DNA of 64,000 bases, taken from Bacteroidota bacterium. GTDB lineage: Bacteria > Bacteroidota > Bacteroidia > Chitinophagales > LD1. The stretch covers positions 1-64,000 of the forward strand of contig JAFDYQ010000021.1 in NCBI GenBank assembly GCA_018267365.1, read 5' to 3'. Below are positions 10,781 through 19,850 of the stretch, in pieces. Within the stretch, counting starts at the first letter, position 1. Each line of letters opens with the position of its first letter. The notes below the pieces were generated by a model. The model made no database searches, was not told the DNA's origin, and saw only the letters and a program-made list of their open reading frames with translations. A program made the position numbers and the translations under genes.

Positions 10781-12547
10781 TCAATTATACATCTGCTCTA
10801 CCTGGCGTGCATAGCGGCCCAGGATCACCTTGCGCTTCACTTTCAGCGTAGGGGTCAGCTCGCCATCTTCTATGGTCCACTCCTTGTCCAGTATCACGAA
10901 CTTTTTGACCTGCTCTACGTGGCCGAAGTCCTTGTTTGCACTGGCTATCTCTTTATCTATCAGTGCACGAATCTTTTCATTGCCTATGATCTGCTGGTTG
11001 CTCTCATATACCACACCGTTATCTTTGGCCCAGGCCTGGAGGTGGAGGAAGGATGGTACGATGAGTGCCGTCACAAATTTCTCATTATCTCCCACGAGCA
11101 TGACCTGCTCTATGTAGAGGGATTCTTTTAGCTTATTCTCTATCGGGGCCGGGGCTACATACTTGCCACCTGATGTTTTGAAGAGTTCTTTTTTGCGGTC
11201 TGTGATACGGAGAAATTTGCCATCTACCCACTCGCCTACGTCGCCTGTGTGCAGGTACCCCTCGCTATCTATCACCTCAGCAGTGAGGTCGGGGCGTTTG
11301 TAGTAGCCCATCATGATATTGGGGCCTTTGGCCAGTATCTCGCCATCTTCTGCCAGCTTGATGTGTACGCTCGGCAGCGGCAGGCCTACAGTGCCTATCA
11401 TGCGGCCCTCCTCCTCTACGCGTGTCACACTGAGTCCGGGAGAGGCCTCGCTCAGGCCGTATCCCTCCAGCACTATCACACCCGCCGCGCTGAAAAGCCT
11501 GCCGAGGCGCGGCTGCAGCGGCGCTGCACCTGTGATGATAAAGCGTACATGGCCACCCAGCGCCTCCTGCCACTTGCTGAATACCAGCTTGCGGGCTATG
11601 GTCAGCTGGATATTGTACCAGAGGCCGAGGTTAGTGTTTAGCTGGTATCGGTTGCCCAGATCGAGCGACCAGTCGAAGAGTTTGCGGGTGATGCCGGTGA
11701 GCGAATTGCCCCGCTCCATGATACGTTCGTAGACTTTCTCCAGCAGGCGCGGTACGGTGGTGAAGACGAAGGGCTGTACTTCCTTCAGATTTTCTGCTAT
11801 CGTGTCCATATTCTCTGCGTAGTGGATATGGATCGCATTTTTGAGATAGGCAAAGAAACCTACACGCTCATAGATATGACTGAGCGGCAGGAAGCTCAAT
11901 GATTTGCCACCGCCCTGGAATGGTAATATCTTGTCTGTGTCTTTGAGGTTGCTCACCATATTGTAGTGGCTCAGCATGACGCCTTTCGGATTGCCCGTGG
12001 TGCCCGAGGTATAGATGATGGTGGCCATCTCTTTTTCATTGACAGTCTTTTTAGCCTCTTGCACCTGAGCAGTGTCAGTTACTTTATCTATGAGTGTCTT
12101 CCAGCTCGCAGCGCCGGCTACCGGATCAAAAGTGTATATCTCCCTCAGAGAAGGGATGTCCGCCTGGACCTCAGCGAGCTTTTTGTATAATGATTGGTCT
12201 CCTGCAAATGCTACCTTGACCTCTGCATCATTGCAGATGAAGCGGAAGTCATTAGTAGACGCCGTAGGGTAGAGTGGTATGAGTATGGCGCCTATCTGCT
12301 GGCAGCCTATGTCTATGAAGTTCCACTCGGGGCGATTAGCCGCGCAGAGCGCTACTTTATCATCCTTGCGGATGCCGAGATCGAGCAGAGCCTGGCTCAC
12401 TTTGTCACAGATCTCAGCTACTTCTTTGAACGTATATGACTTCCACTGCTTCACGCCGTTTTCGGTCACTTTGGATGCGAGAAATGGCTGGTCAGGACGC
12501 TCGGTGGCCATGACGGACAGATAGTCAAAGAGGCGGGTTACTTCCAT
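10781..12547 (-). CDS. fadD: Long-chain acyl-CoA synthetase (AMP-binding)
   Basis: The 588-residue protein is an ANL-superfamily adenylate-forming enzyme. The AMP-binding P-loop IIYTSGTTGNPKG is at 177-189, the LEGYGLSE-type motif is in the middle, and the hinge/A10 region (TDRKKELFKTSGGKYVAPAPIE) is near 465-490. It is expected to activate long-chain fatty acids with ATP and CoA at the inner membrane. Length and end match bacterial long-chain ligases (annotated FadD or FAA1-like). The FadL-type porin at 47.8 kb could supply its substrate but is not linked in an operon. It is divergent from the YceI gene. Confidence 0.9.
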   Translation of the reverse strand: MEVTRLFDYLSVMATERPDQPFLASKVTENGVKQWKSYTFKEVAEICDKVSQALLDLGIRKDDKVALCAANRPEWNFIDIGCQQIGAILIPLYPTASTNDFRFICNDAEVKVAFAGDQSLYKKLAEVQADIPSLREIYTFDPVAGAASWKTLIDKVTDTAQVQEAKKTVNEKEMATIIYTSGTTGNPKGVMLSHYNMVSNLKDTDKILPFQGGGKSLSFLPLSHIYERVGFFAYLKNAIHIHYAENMDTIAENLKEVQPFVFTTVPRLLEKVYERIMERGNSLTGITRKLFDWSLDLGNRYQLNTNLGLWYNIQLTIARKLVFSKWQEALGGHVRFIITGAAPLQPRLGRLFSAAGVIVLEGYGLSEASPGLSVTRVEEEGRMIGTVGLPLPSVHIKLAEDGEILAKGPNIMMGYYKRPDLTAEVIDSEGYLHTGDVGEWVDGKFLRITDRKKELFKTSGGKYVAPAPIENKLKESLYIEQVMLVGDNEKFVTALIVPSFLHLQAWAKDNGVVYESNQQIIGNEKIRALIDKEIASANKDFGHVEQVKKFVILDKEWTIEDGELTPTLKVKRKVILGRYARQVEQMYN

Positions 12548-12645
12548 GATATAAGCTTGAAATATGAGATGAAAACTGTTACAATTTATTCAAAGTATCC
12601 ATAATGAGACGAAGGAAAGGGCGTAACATTTTTTATAAATAAATG

Positions 12646-12676
12646 TTGTAACATTAAATGTTATACCTTACCTTTG
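12646..12676 (+). promoter_or_regulatory. Bacteroidota promoter of the YceI gene
   Basis: TTG (12646-12648), 20 nt, then a perfect TAccTTTG (12669-12676). This is the cleanest -33/-7 pair of the plus strand here. It shows that the first in-frame ATG (12658) is inside the promoter and cannot be the translation start. Confidence 0.75.
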
Positions 12677-12702
12677 TCTTACAAATCAAAAGACAAAAAA
12701 AA

Positions 12703-13281
12703 ATTAAAAAACTCTTCATCCTCTTTGCCGGCCTGTCTATGGCTGTAGCGACATCAGCTCAGGGCTGGACACTGGACAAAACTCACTCCTCCATCAACTT
12801 CAGCGTATCGCATATGGTGGTATCTGAGGCCACGGGCAAATTCACGGACTTCTCCGGAGAGGTCAAATCTGAAAAGGCAGACTTCAGCGACCTCTCTGTC
12901 AACTTTACGATCAAAGTAGCATCCGTCAATACAGATGATGAGAAGCGCGATGGACATCTGAAGAGTGCCGACTTCTTTGATGCTGCGAAATATCCTGAGA
13001 TCACATTCAGGAGTACTGCCATAAAGAAGATCAATGATAAAAAATTTGAACTCACAGGCGATCTCACGATGAAGGGTGTGACCAGGAAAGTAACCTGGGA
13101 TGTAAAATACAACGGTACAGTGAAAGATCCATATGGCAATAACCGGGCAGGTTTTAAGGCCACGACCACTATCAATCGCAAGGATTACGGTGTATCATGG
13201 AATAAGACATTGGACGCAGGTGGAGTAGCAGTGGGTGACGATGTGACCATCACCGTCAATGCTGAGCTCGTCAAAAAATAA
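12703..13281 (+). CDS. YceI family secreted protein
   Basis: From an ATT codon at 12703 the protein is 192 residues: a signal peptide (KKLFILFAGLSM...ATSAQ) and a YceI lipocalin-like domain (WTLDKTHSSINFSVSHM, TFRSTAIKK, GDLTMKGVTRKV). YceI proteins bind isoprenoid-like lipids in the periplasm. Start choice: the only upstream ATG (12658) precedes the -7 box and would prepend a hydrophobic run that spoils the signal peptide. Starting at ATT gives a textbook Bacteroidota signal peptide right after an A-rich leader. A single-base assembly error (ATT for ATG) would look the same. Confidence 0.88.
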   Translation: MKKLFILFAGLSMAVATSAQGWTLDKTHSSINFSVSHMVVSEATGKFTDFSGEVKSEKADFSDLSVNFTIKVASVNTDDEKRDGHLKSADFFDAAKYPEITFRSTAIKKINDKKFELTGDLTMKGVTRKVTWDVKYNGTVKDPYGNNRAGFKATTTINRKDYGVSWNKTLDAGGVAVGDDVTITVNAELVKK

Positions 13282-13301
13282 TTTTGGGTTTGGTGATAAT
13301 G

Positions 13302-13336
13302 AAAGGGGATGCAGCTGTGTATCCCCTTTCTATTAT
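13302..13336 (+). terminator. Terminator-like hairpin after the YceI gene
   Basis: AAAGGGGAT (13302-13310) pairs perfectly with ATCCCCTTT (13321-13329) around a 10-nt loop. The tail CTATTATATA is AT-rich rather than a pure T-run. Confidence 0.65.
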
Positions 13337-13376
13337 ATAAAATCATGATTCGTCAGAATTTGTTAGTTTAGCAAAC

Positions 13377-13856
13377 ATGGGTACTTTGGAAGAGATCATC
13401 AAGCAGAAAAAATTCAATGACGACTACCACAAAGCGTTCGTCGGGGTGTATTATGTATACAGTATCATAGACTATATACAGCAGAAGCTTTTCAAAGAAT
13501 ATGACATCACACCGCAGCAATACAATGCCCTGCGGATATTGCGCGGCCAGCATCCCAAGCCTGCTACAGTAGGTCTGATAAAGGAGCGTATGATAGACCG
13601 CAATAGCGATGCCTCACGCATCGTAGAGCGCCTGCGCAAGGCCGGCTATGTAGAGCGCGTGACCTGTGAGAATGACCGCCGTGCCGTAGACGTGATCATC
13701 ACGGACAAGGGCCTGCAACTGCTGAAACGTATGGATACGGTAGTCTCAGACATACAGGAACCGCTGAAGAAGCTGGACAAAGAAGAGATCCAGCAGTTCA
13801 ACGGGCTGATAGATAAAATGCTGGAGCGCTGGATAGAATCCGGCCATTACAAGTAG
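13377..13856 (+). CDS. MarR family transcriptional regulator
   Basis: The 159-residue protein has the MarR winged-helix layout: YDITPQQYNALRIL (helix 2 region), IKERMIDRNSDASRIVERL (recognition helix) and the wing KAGYVERVTCENDRRAVDV with the conserved D-R-R. The C-terminal helix forms the dimer. It stands alone between the YceI gene upstream and the convergent two-component genes; YceI is its nearest co-directional gene and a possible target. Ligand unknown. Confidence 0.88.
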   Translation: MGTLEEIIKQKKFNDDYHKAFVGVYYVYSIIDYIQQKLFKEYDITPQQYNALRILRGQHPKPATVGLIKERMIDRNSDASRIVERLRKAGYVERVTCENDRRAVDVIITDKGLQLLKRMDTVVSDIQEPLKKLDKEEIQQFNGLIDKMLERWIESGHYK

Positions 13857-13861
13857 GCACC

Positions 13862-14299
13862 CTACCTCGGAGGTGCTGTATTCAGCAGCATCCAGTACAT
13901 TCCCAATTCTGCTACAGCTTTAGCAAAGGAGTCAAAATCTACAGGTTTGACTATATAGCTATTCACACCTAGCTCATAGCATGCTTTTACGTCCTGGTTT
14001 TCCTTAGATGATGTGAGTACTACCACAGGTATAGACCTGGTCTTTTCGTTTGACTTGATCTGGCGCAGGATCTCTATACCATCTATACGAGGCAGTTTGA
14101 TATCCAGTAGTATAAGCTTTGGGGTCTCTGTGTGATCGGCATATTTGCCGCGGCCAAATATGAAATCCAAAGCTTCCGCACCGTCATCTATGTGGTGCAG
14201 GTTATTGGCAAAGTTGTGTTTCTTGAGACCTCTGATAGCTAGTTCTGCTTCATATGGATTGTCTTCTACTAGCAGGATCTCTACTGATTTGCTTTCCAT
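13862..14299 (-). CDS. Response regulator, single receiver domain (Rcp1-like)
   Basis: This 145-residue protein is only a CheY-like receiver: acidic pair E12-D13, phospho-acceptor D66 in LILLDIKLP, T96 in VVVLTSSK and K118 in VKPVD. It has no DNA-binding output domain, so it probably passes the signal by protein contact, as Rcp1-type regulators do. I start it at the ATG giving MESKSVEILLVEDN. A longer frame reaches 14377, but that would overlap the kinase. It sits 11 bp after the kinase stop, so the two form an operon and are a probable cognate pair. Confidence 0.9.
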   Translation of the reverse strand: MESKSVEILLVEDNPYEAELAIRGLKKHNFANNLHHIDDGAEALDFIFGRGKYADHTETPKLILLDIKLPRIDGIEILRQIKSNEKTRSIPVVVLTSSKENQDVKACYELGVNSYIVKPVDFDSFAKAVAELGMYWMLLNTAPPR

Positions 14300-14310
14300 G
14301 GTTATTGGTT

Positions 14311-15684
14311 TTAATTGATATGCTTGGGTAAAGAAAAGTAAAATACTGCACCTGCACCCGGCTGAGATTGTGCCCACACACGTCCGCCATGGCGGGTCAC
14401 TATGCGGTGTACGATGGCCAGCCCTACGCCGGTACCTTCGTAGTCAGATGCCTTGTGCAGCCGCTGGAATACGCCAAACAGCTTGGCGGCATACTGCATG
14501 TCAAAGCCCACACCGTTGTCACGCACAGTGTAGATCGTCTCCGTGCCGGTCTGCTCCCATGTGATATGAATCTCAGGATGCTCACAGGTACGAGAGTATT
14601 TCACCGCATTGGATATAAGATTGATCCAGACCTGGCGGATCAGGTGTTCATCACATTTAGCACTGGCCAGGGGCTGCACTTTTATCTCTGCCAGCGGTTT
14701 ATCTGTTAGCCTGAAGTTATCTATCACATTTTCCACCAGCGCATTCATATTGATCTCCCGTATGACCAACTCGCGCCGGCTGATACGGGAGAAGTTTAGC
14801 AGGTCATCTATGAGCATGCCCATATGCTGGGCATTGGACCGTATAGTGGTCATAAAGCGCATGCCCTCACCGTCCAGAGCAGGACCATATTCATCGGATA
14901 TGATTTTGGCAAAGCCATCTATGATGCGCAGGGGTGCCCTGAGATCATGTGAGACAGAGTAGGAGAAGGATTCCAATTCCTTATTGATGGCATGGAGTTC
15001 CTCTACTTTTTTCCGAAGGTCAATGTTGAGTTCCACGATGTTTTTTTCAAAGCTTTTGCGCTGGCGGATATAATGTACCACCGCGACCGTACAACCCATC
15101 AATAATACAACGATCACTGCAAAAACGAGCGCGACAGATATGTCCAGCCGGCTATGATGCAGCTGCGTCAGGGCTTTGCGCTCGGCCAATAGCTTTTCTT
15201 CATTTGCAGCTATCCGCGCTGAGACCTGCCGGCTGGCTATCATGCTGCTGCGGCTGGCAGCTATATACATAGCGAGTACACTATCTGTGAGATGATGTGC
15301 CATATACACACCGAGATACCGGGATGCGAGCGCATCGCGCAGCTGCGTATATCGGGTGAGAGAATCTATCAGTACAAGCTGTGCAGGATTATCTGCAGTG
15401 AGCGTACGGAGCTGCGCGAGGTATATAGGATAGTTTTGCCTGGCCTGCCTGTAGGCAGGTAGCAGCGATGAGTCTCCACCGGCGATATAGCCCCGCACAG
15501 TAAGATCCTGAATAGTAGCGAGCGTTTTAGTATTTAATTTCAGGACGTCATTAGTATGATTGACCGCAGTCGACGCCTGGTAATAGGATATATTGCTGCG
15601 GTAGTTGAGAATACCCAGTCCGATCACAGCAAGGGTGATGAACACAAAAAAGCCTATCAATACCTTTTCAAAAGAAAGCCGCAT
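14311..15684 (-). CDS. CHASE3-type sensor histidine kinase
   Basis: 457 residues. One transmembrane helix (about 8-27) precedes an extracytoplasmic helical CHASE3-like sensor (about 35-180) and a second helix (about 182-205). HisKA has H246 in SVSHDLRAPLR. The ATPase domain shows the N box (LISNAVKYS, 356-364), the G1 box DNGVGF (389-394) and the G2 box GTGVGLAIV (417-425). The arrangement with the downstream single-domain regulator resembles phytochrome-like kinase/Rcp1 pairs. No chromophore domain is present, so the input is unknown. Confidence 0.9.
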   Translation of the reverse strand: MRLSFEKVLIGFFVFITLAVIGLGILNYRSNISYYQASTAVNHTNDVLKLNTKTLATIQDLTVRGYIAGGDSSLLPAYRQARQNYPIYLAQLRTLTADNPAQLVLIDSLTRYTQLRDALASRYLGVYMAHHLTDSVLAMYIAASRSSMIASRQVSARIAANEEKLLAERKALTQLHHSRLDISVALVFAVIVVLLMGCTVAVVHYIRQRKSFEKNIVELNIDLRKKVEELHAINKELESFSYSVSHDLRAPLRIIDGFAKIISDEYGPALDGEGMRFMTTIRSNAQHMGMLIDDLLNFSRISRRELVIREINMNALVENVIDNFRLTDKPLAEIKVQPLASAKCDEHLIRQVWINLISNAVKYSRTCEHPEIHITWEQTGTETIYTVRDNGVGFDMQYAAKLFGVFQRLHKASDYEGTGVGLAIVHRIVTRHGGRVWAQSQPGAGAVFYFSLPKHIN

Positions 15685-15740
15685 AGTCTTAGAATTTGGC
15701 CGGGGTATCAGTCGTCATGGCTGATATAAATACGCCGGCC

Positions 15741-15759
15741 TGGCCGGTTTGACCGGCCA
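15741..15759. repeat. Perfect 8-bp inverted repeat upstream of the sensor kinase
   Basis: TGGCCGGT (15741-15748), a TTG loop, ACCGGCCA (15752-15759). No T-tract follows on either strand. It lies 57 bp upstream of the kinase start in a 209-bp intergenic stretch, so it could be an operator or an RNA hairpin in the leader. Confidence 0.5.
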
Positions 15760-15893
15760 CAACACTTGGGATGAGTTAGTCTTAAAACTAATAAAAGGCA
15801 CTTAAAATATGAAGTACAATGATACGTGTGCGTCACTGATTGTTGATGATCAAGAAGTTATTTTTTTGATGTGATGACAGCGAATACCCTTTT

Positions 15894-16781
15894 CTAGGTA
15901 TGGCGGTAGCGGACAAAAGCGCCGAGCGGCAGGCGTTTTTGATACTTATCTTTGAGATAGAGTTCACCTATCTGTAGCGTAGAGGGGTTCGATTTGACGC
16001 GCACGAGGTTTTCCAGGATCATAGAGGAAAATCCGAGTGAGTAGGCGTTCAAAATGAGAAAATGCTCTGTAGGATCGAGTAGCTCCAGCACGCCCTTCAT
16101 CATCTCATTCAGGTTATCTTCCAGCTTCCATTTCTCGCCGGTAGGCCCGTGACCAAAGGCGGGGGGATCTAGTATGATGCCATGATATTTATTGCCACGC
16201 TTCACTTCGCGCTTGACGTACTTCAGTGCATCCTCTACTATCCAGCGGATATGATCCAGCTCGCTCAGCTGCATATTCTCATTGGCCCAGTTGACCACCT
16301 GCTTGATAGAGTCCAGATGTATCGTATCAGCACCGGCGGCACGGGCGGCGAGAGATGCCCCGCCGGTGTAGGCAAATAGATTGAGGAATTTTGGTTTGTC
16401 AGTTTTGAGCATTGAAATGCTTTCCCGGATATAGTCCCAGTTGACCCCTTGCTCCGGAAATATACCGACGTGCTTGAACGAAGTGAGCCCGAGGCGGAAA
16501 CGGATGGCTTTGCCGGAGTCGCCTAAAGGATATTCTATCTGCCACTGATCGGGCATATTTTTCAGTTTGCGCCAGTCTCCCGAGCTGCTGGAGCGTGGTA
16601 TGAATCTGACATGAGCCACAGCCTCCCACTCGCTCATCCGCTGCTCGGGATCCCAGATAGCCTGTGGCTCAGGGCGGATAGTGATATAGCGGCCAAAACG
16701 CTCCAGCTTCATAAAGTGCCCGGAGTCGATCAGCTCGTAATCAGGGAAATGAACGGGAGTCAATGAAAGTATCTCAGGCAT
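15894..16781 (-). CDS. Class I SAM-dependent methyltransferase, RlmI/RlmK-like core
   Basis: The 295-residue protein has the SAM-binding motif LNLFAYTGGASLAARAAGA (about 136-154), an acidic loop (HLDSIKQVVNWANEN) and the motif IILDPPAFGHG (about 200-210). This matches the m5C 23S rRNA methyltransferase family RlmI/YccW. It is about 100 residues shorter than RlmI and lacks the N-terminal PUA domain. Targets are therefore uncertain: rRNA is most likely. It stands alone with its own promoter (TATTTTTG on the minus strand, 16809-16802). Confidence 0.8.
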   Translation of the reverse strand: MPEILSLTPVHFPDYELIDSGHFMKLERFGRYITIRPEPQAIWDPEQRMSEWEAVAHVRFIPRSSSSGDWRKLKNMPDQWQIEYPLGDSGKAIRFRLGLTSFKHVGIFPEQGVNWDYIRESISMLKTDKPKFLNLFAYTGGASLAARAAGADTIHLDSIKQVVNWANENMQLSELDHIRWIVEDALKYVKREVKRGNKYHGIILDPPAFGHGPTGEKWKLEDNLNEMMKGVLELLDPTEHFLILNAYSLGFSSMILENLVRVKSNPSTLQIGELYLKDKYQKRLPLGAFVRYRHT

Positions 16782-16801
16782 GTGTCAGCGTGTAATCAGC
16801 G

Positions 16802-16809
16802 CAAAAATA
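16802..16809 (-). promoter_or_regulatory. -7 promoter box of the methyltransferase gene
   Basis: Minus-strand TATTTTTG fits TAnnTTTG. It ends 20 bp before the ATG. I could not find a convincing -33 element. Confidence 0.5.
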
Positions 16810-16827
16810 ACAAAGTAGAGGGAAGTA

Positions 16828-17445
16828 CTATTTGCTGCCGTCGTGCTGGACCAGCGGTACGATATAGTCTAGTAGCTGCTTGATGGAGTCTTCCACATGT
16901 CTGCCCTGTGTCTGTATCTCCAGTGCAGGCCGCTGAGGCGGCTCAAATGGTGCGCTGATGCCGGTAAAGTCTGGTATCTCACCTTTGCGGGCCTTGGCGT
17001 AGAGCCCTTTCACATCGCGTTTTTCGCAGAGCTCCAGCGGCGTATTGATATACACCTCTATGAAATCTTTTGCTCCGATGATATCTGCTGCCACCTGGCG
17101 GATAGCGTGCGTAGGACTCACAAAAGAGCAGATGGTCACTACGCCGTTTTGTACAAATAGCTTGGCTGTCTCTGCTATGCGGCGGATATTCTCTGCGCGG
17201 TCCTCCGGGCTGAAGCCGAGATTGCTATTGATACCAGCACGTACATTGTCGCCATCCAGTATCATAGTCAGATGGCCCATCTCATATAGTACACGCTCTA
17301 CGCCTTTGGCTATGGTGGTCTTGCCACTGCCGGAGAGGCCGGTGAGCCAGATCACACGACTGCGCTGCTGTAGCAGCCATTCTTTATTGTGACGGGATAC
17401 AAACTGGTCATAGGATGGGTAAATATGTCTCTCGGACTGTATCAT
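16828..17445 (-). CDS. cysC: Adenylyl-sulfate kinase
   Basis: 205 residues. P-loop GLSGSGKTT (36-44), DGDNVR, the LGFSPEDRAENIRR stretch, and the KDVKGLYAKARKGEI segment are typical of APS kinase. It phosphorylates adenylyl sulfate at the 3' position to give PAPS, for sulfate assimilation or sulfotransfer. No cysD, cysN, cysH or sulfotransferase is in the window, so it is separated from its pathway partners. The N-terminal HIYPSYDQFVSR segment occurs before the P-loop in other bacterial CysC. Confidence 0.92.
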   Translation of the reverse strand: MIQSERHIYPSYDQFVSRHNKEWLLQQRSRVIWLTGLSGSGKTTIAKGVERVLYEMGHLTMILDGDNVRAGINSNLGFSPEDRAENIRRIAETAKLFVQNGVVTICSFVSPTHAIRQVAADIIGAKDFIEVYINTPLELCEKRDVKGLYAKARKGEIPDFTGISAPFEPPQRPALEIQTQGRHVEDSIKQLLDYIVPLVQHDGSK

Positions 17446-17560
17446 GGCGTAGCAAGATAGCGACAGCTACTATGGCTGTCAAGGGTGTATGGTTTGTGAA
17501 TCACTAATATAGCCAGATATACAACAATCTTATTGTATATATCACGATACGGATAGTGGA

Positions 17561-18736
17561 TTATATAGCAGAAAGGTCACTGAGTGCTATAGCAGTGGTC
17601 AGCTCCATGGATACAAGGAGTGCGCGCTCATCTATATCAAAGGTAGGAGTATGGATGGCAGATGTGATGCCGCGCTCTTTATTAGCCACGCCGATGCGGT
17701 AAAAGCAGGCAGGTATGAGCTGCGTATAATATCCGAAATCCTCAGCGCCCATGCGTATAGGCAAGTCATGTACATGCTCAGACCCGAAATGAGATACTGC
17801 AACGGCTTTGGCGCGGGAGGTCAGACTTTCATTATTAAAGACCACAGGGTAGCCTTTCAGTATATTGACATCGCAGGTGGCACCATGCTTTGCCGCTATC
17901 TCATGACAGATAGCAGTCATCTCAGTATGTATCTGATCACGGATGCTCTCATCAAAGCAACGCAGCGTGCCGGCGAGTTCTGCCCTGGGAGGTATGATGT
18001 TAGTAGCTCCATCTGCTACTATTTTGCCAAAGGAAAGCACAGTCGGTATAGACAGGTCTGTAAACTTTTGCAGCGCCAGTAGTATCTCTGCCGAAACTAT
18101 AAGCGGCGAGATGAACCGGGCAGGCTGTGCCGCATGGCCCCCGCGTCCATGCACGGTGAGATACAGCTCATCTGTCGAGGCCATAAACTTGCCAGGCCTG
18201 AAGCCAACCTCGCCCACCTCCAGCTCAGGATGCACATGCAGGCCATAGATCGCTTCCACTTTAGGATTTTCGAGCACGCCCTCTGCTATCATCGCATTGG
18301 CGCCGCTGGGTATTTTCTCTTCTGATGGCTGGAAGATGAGTTTCATTGTTCCCTCCCATTCACTCCTGAGATCCGAGAGGATCATAGCAGCGCCGAGGAG
18401 ATTTGCAGTGTGCATGTCATGACCACAGGCGTGCATGACGCCGGGTGTCTGAGATGTATAGGGTGTTTTGTTTTCCTCCTGTATGGGCAGGGCATCCATG
18501 TCAGCACGCAGGGCTATGCAGCGTTTGTCGGGGTTGCGGCCTTTGAGCAGGGCTACGATGCCGTTTTTTGCAATGCCCTTTTGATAAGGTATCCCGAGTC
18601 TATCCAGCTGGGCGGCTACGAAGGCTGCCGTATCCACCTCATGCCATGATAGCTCAGGGTGGGTATGCAGGTGCCGGCGTATCTCTACGATATGCGGATG
18701 ATACTGCTCTGCGAGCTGTCTGATGCGGGAGTCCAT
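17561..18736 (-). CDS. M20D family amidohydrolase (N-acyl amino acid / hippurate hydrolase type)
   Basis: The 391-residue protein has the M20D metal motifs: HACGHDMHT (about 101-109), QPSEE (about 136-140) with the catalytic Glu pair, GLHVHPEL and the C-terminal GAEDFGYY. Members hydrolyse N-acyl amino acids, hippurate or indole-acetyl-amino acids using two metals in the cytoplasm. It follows the SPOR gene by 16 bp and deoC before that, so all three probably share a transcript. The exact substrate cannot be read from sequence. Confidence 0.9.
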   Translation of the reverse strand: MDSRIRQLAEQYHPHIVEIRRHLHTHPELSWHEVDTAAFVAAQLDRLGIPYQKGIAKNGIVALLKGRNPDKRCIALRADMDALPIQEENKTPYTSQTPGVMHACGHDMHTANLLGAAMILSDLRSEWEGTMKLIFQPSEEKIPSGANAMIAEGVLENPKVEAIYGLHVHPELEVGEVGFRPGKFMASTDELYLTVHGRGGHAAQPARFISPLIVSAEILLALQKFTDLSIPTVLSFGKIVADGATNIIPPRAELAGTLRCFDESIRDQIHTEMTAICHEIAAKHGATCDVNILKGYPVVFNNESLTSRAKAVAVSHFGSEHVHDLPIRMGAEDFGYYTQLIPACFYRIGVANKERGITSAIHTPTFDIDERALLVSMELTTAIALSDLSAI

Positions 18737-18752
18737 GTATACCAGTATGGTA

Positions 18753-19133
18753 TTATTTCTCTTTGATCTTGTCCCTGACTACGAATGCTGCGGGATATTT
18801 TTTGATAACCTCATTCAGCTTTTCATACGCCTCCAGGCGAGAGGTGTAATCACCCAGGCGGAGCTTATAGTAGGGCTGCTCATATGCCACATAGGCGCGC
18901 TCATCAGGAAAATCCTGATACACTTTTGCTTTGCTATTGTATATCTCCTGGCGGTCATTGCTAAAGGCTATCTGCACGCGGTATCCATCCAGAAAGTCAT
19001 TCTTCTGGTTGTACATTTTGTAGATACCCATCAGCTCATTGATCTTTGGATCCTGATGGTACGATATATTATCATTCTGCGCAGCTGCTGCGAAAGACAC
19101 TAGCATAGACAACGTGAAAAAAATGCTTCTCAT
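18753..19133 (-). CDS. Secreted SPOR domain protein
   Basis: 126 residues with a signal peptide (1-18, ending AAAQ). The rest fits one SPOR repeat: GYRVQIAFS (about 51-59), then YEQPYYKLRLGDYTSRLEAYEKL, where strand 2 and the GDY turn are typical. SPOR domains bind septal peptidoglycan lacking stem peptides, so it is likely periplasmic and linked to division or cell-wall turnover. It starts 3 bp after the deoC stop; translational coupling is likely. Confidence 0.82.
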   Translation of the reverse strand: MRSIFFTLSMLVSFAAAAQNDNISYHQDPKINELMGIYKMYNQKNDFLDGYRVQIAFSNDRQEIYNSKAKVYQDFPDERAYVAYEQPYYKLRLGDYTSRLEAYEKLNEVIKKYPAAFVVRDKIKEK

Positions 19134-19136
19134 GAT

Positions 19137-19784
19137 TTACTCAGTTACCAGTTTGACTCCCTGCGAGGTGCCGATCCTGTCGGCTCCGGCCTCTAACATA
19201 GCGATGGCTGTAGCCTTGTCACGTATCCCGCCCGATGCTTTTATCTTAATGTGTTTAGGTAGGTTGGCACGCAGCAGCTTGATGTCTTCTACCGTAGCGC
19301 CTTTGTCTATCATGCCGGTAGAGGTTTTGACATAGTCTACATTGAGCTGGGCGCAAAGCTCACAGGCTTTGATGATCTCTTCCTTTGTCAATAGACCTGT
19401 CTCCAGTATTACTTTCAGCTTACCCCCGCGTAGCTGTACGATAGTGCCGGCACTGGTCAGTTCGTTTTTCAGATAGTTGTAGTCGCCGGACTTGAGGGCT
19501 ATGATATTGAGTACCATGTCTATCTCGCTGGCACCCTCATCTATAGCACGGCGAGCCTCCTCCACCTTGGCCGGGGTCGCTGCATAGCCCATGGGAAATC
19601 CCACTACTGTGGCTATATGCACCCGGCTGTCGCGCAGTTGATTTTTGCACTCGCGCACCCAGTATGGCGGTACGCAGACGGCTGCAAAACCGTACTGCTT
19701 GGCCTCATCGCAGAGCTTGATCACCTCCTCGCGGGATGTATCCGCAAGCAGGAGAGTGTGGTCTATTTTAGAAGCGAGATTCAT
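19137..19784 (-). CDS. deoC: Deoxyribose-phosphate aldolase
   Basis: 215 residues, a class I TIM-barrel aldolase. DHTLL (8-12) opens the domain, VKTSTGM holds the Schiff-base Lys, and IKASGGIRD holds the second essential Lys. It splits 2-deoxyribose-5-phosphate into glyceraldehyde-3-phosphate and acetaldehyde in deoxynucleoside catabolism. The size matches the short bacterial DeoC group. First gene of the deoC-SPOR-M20 group. Confidence 0.95.
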   Translation of the reverse strand: MNLASKIDHTLLLADTSREEVIKLCDEAKQYGFAAVCVPPYWVRECKNQLRDSRVHIATVVGFPMGYAATPAKVEEARRAIDEGASEIDMVLNIIALKSGDYNYLKNELTSAGTIVQLRGGKLKVILETGLLTKEEIIKACELCAQLNVDYVKTSTGMIDKGATVEDIKLLRANLPKHIKIKASGGIRDKATAIAMLEAGADRIGTSQGVKLVTE

Positions 19785-19850
19785 TATAACAAAATGAAGA
19801 TAGACAAAATGTGATAACGAGGCAATATTTGCCCCACCGAGTGGCTATGT

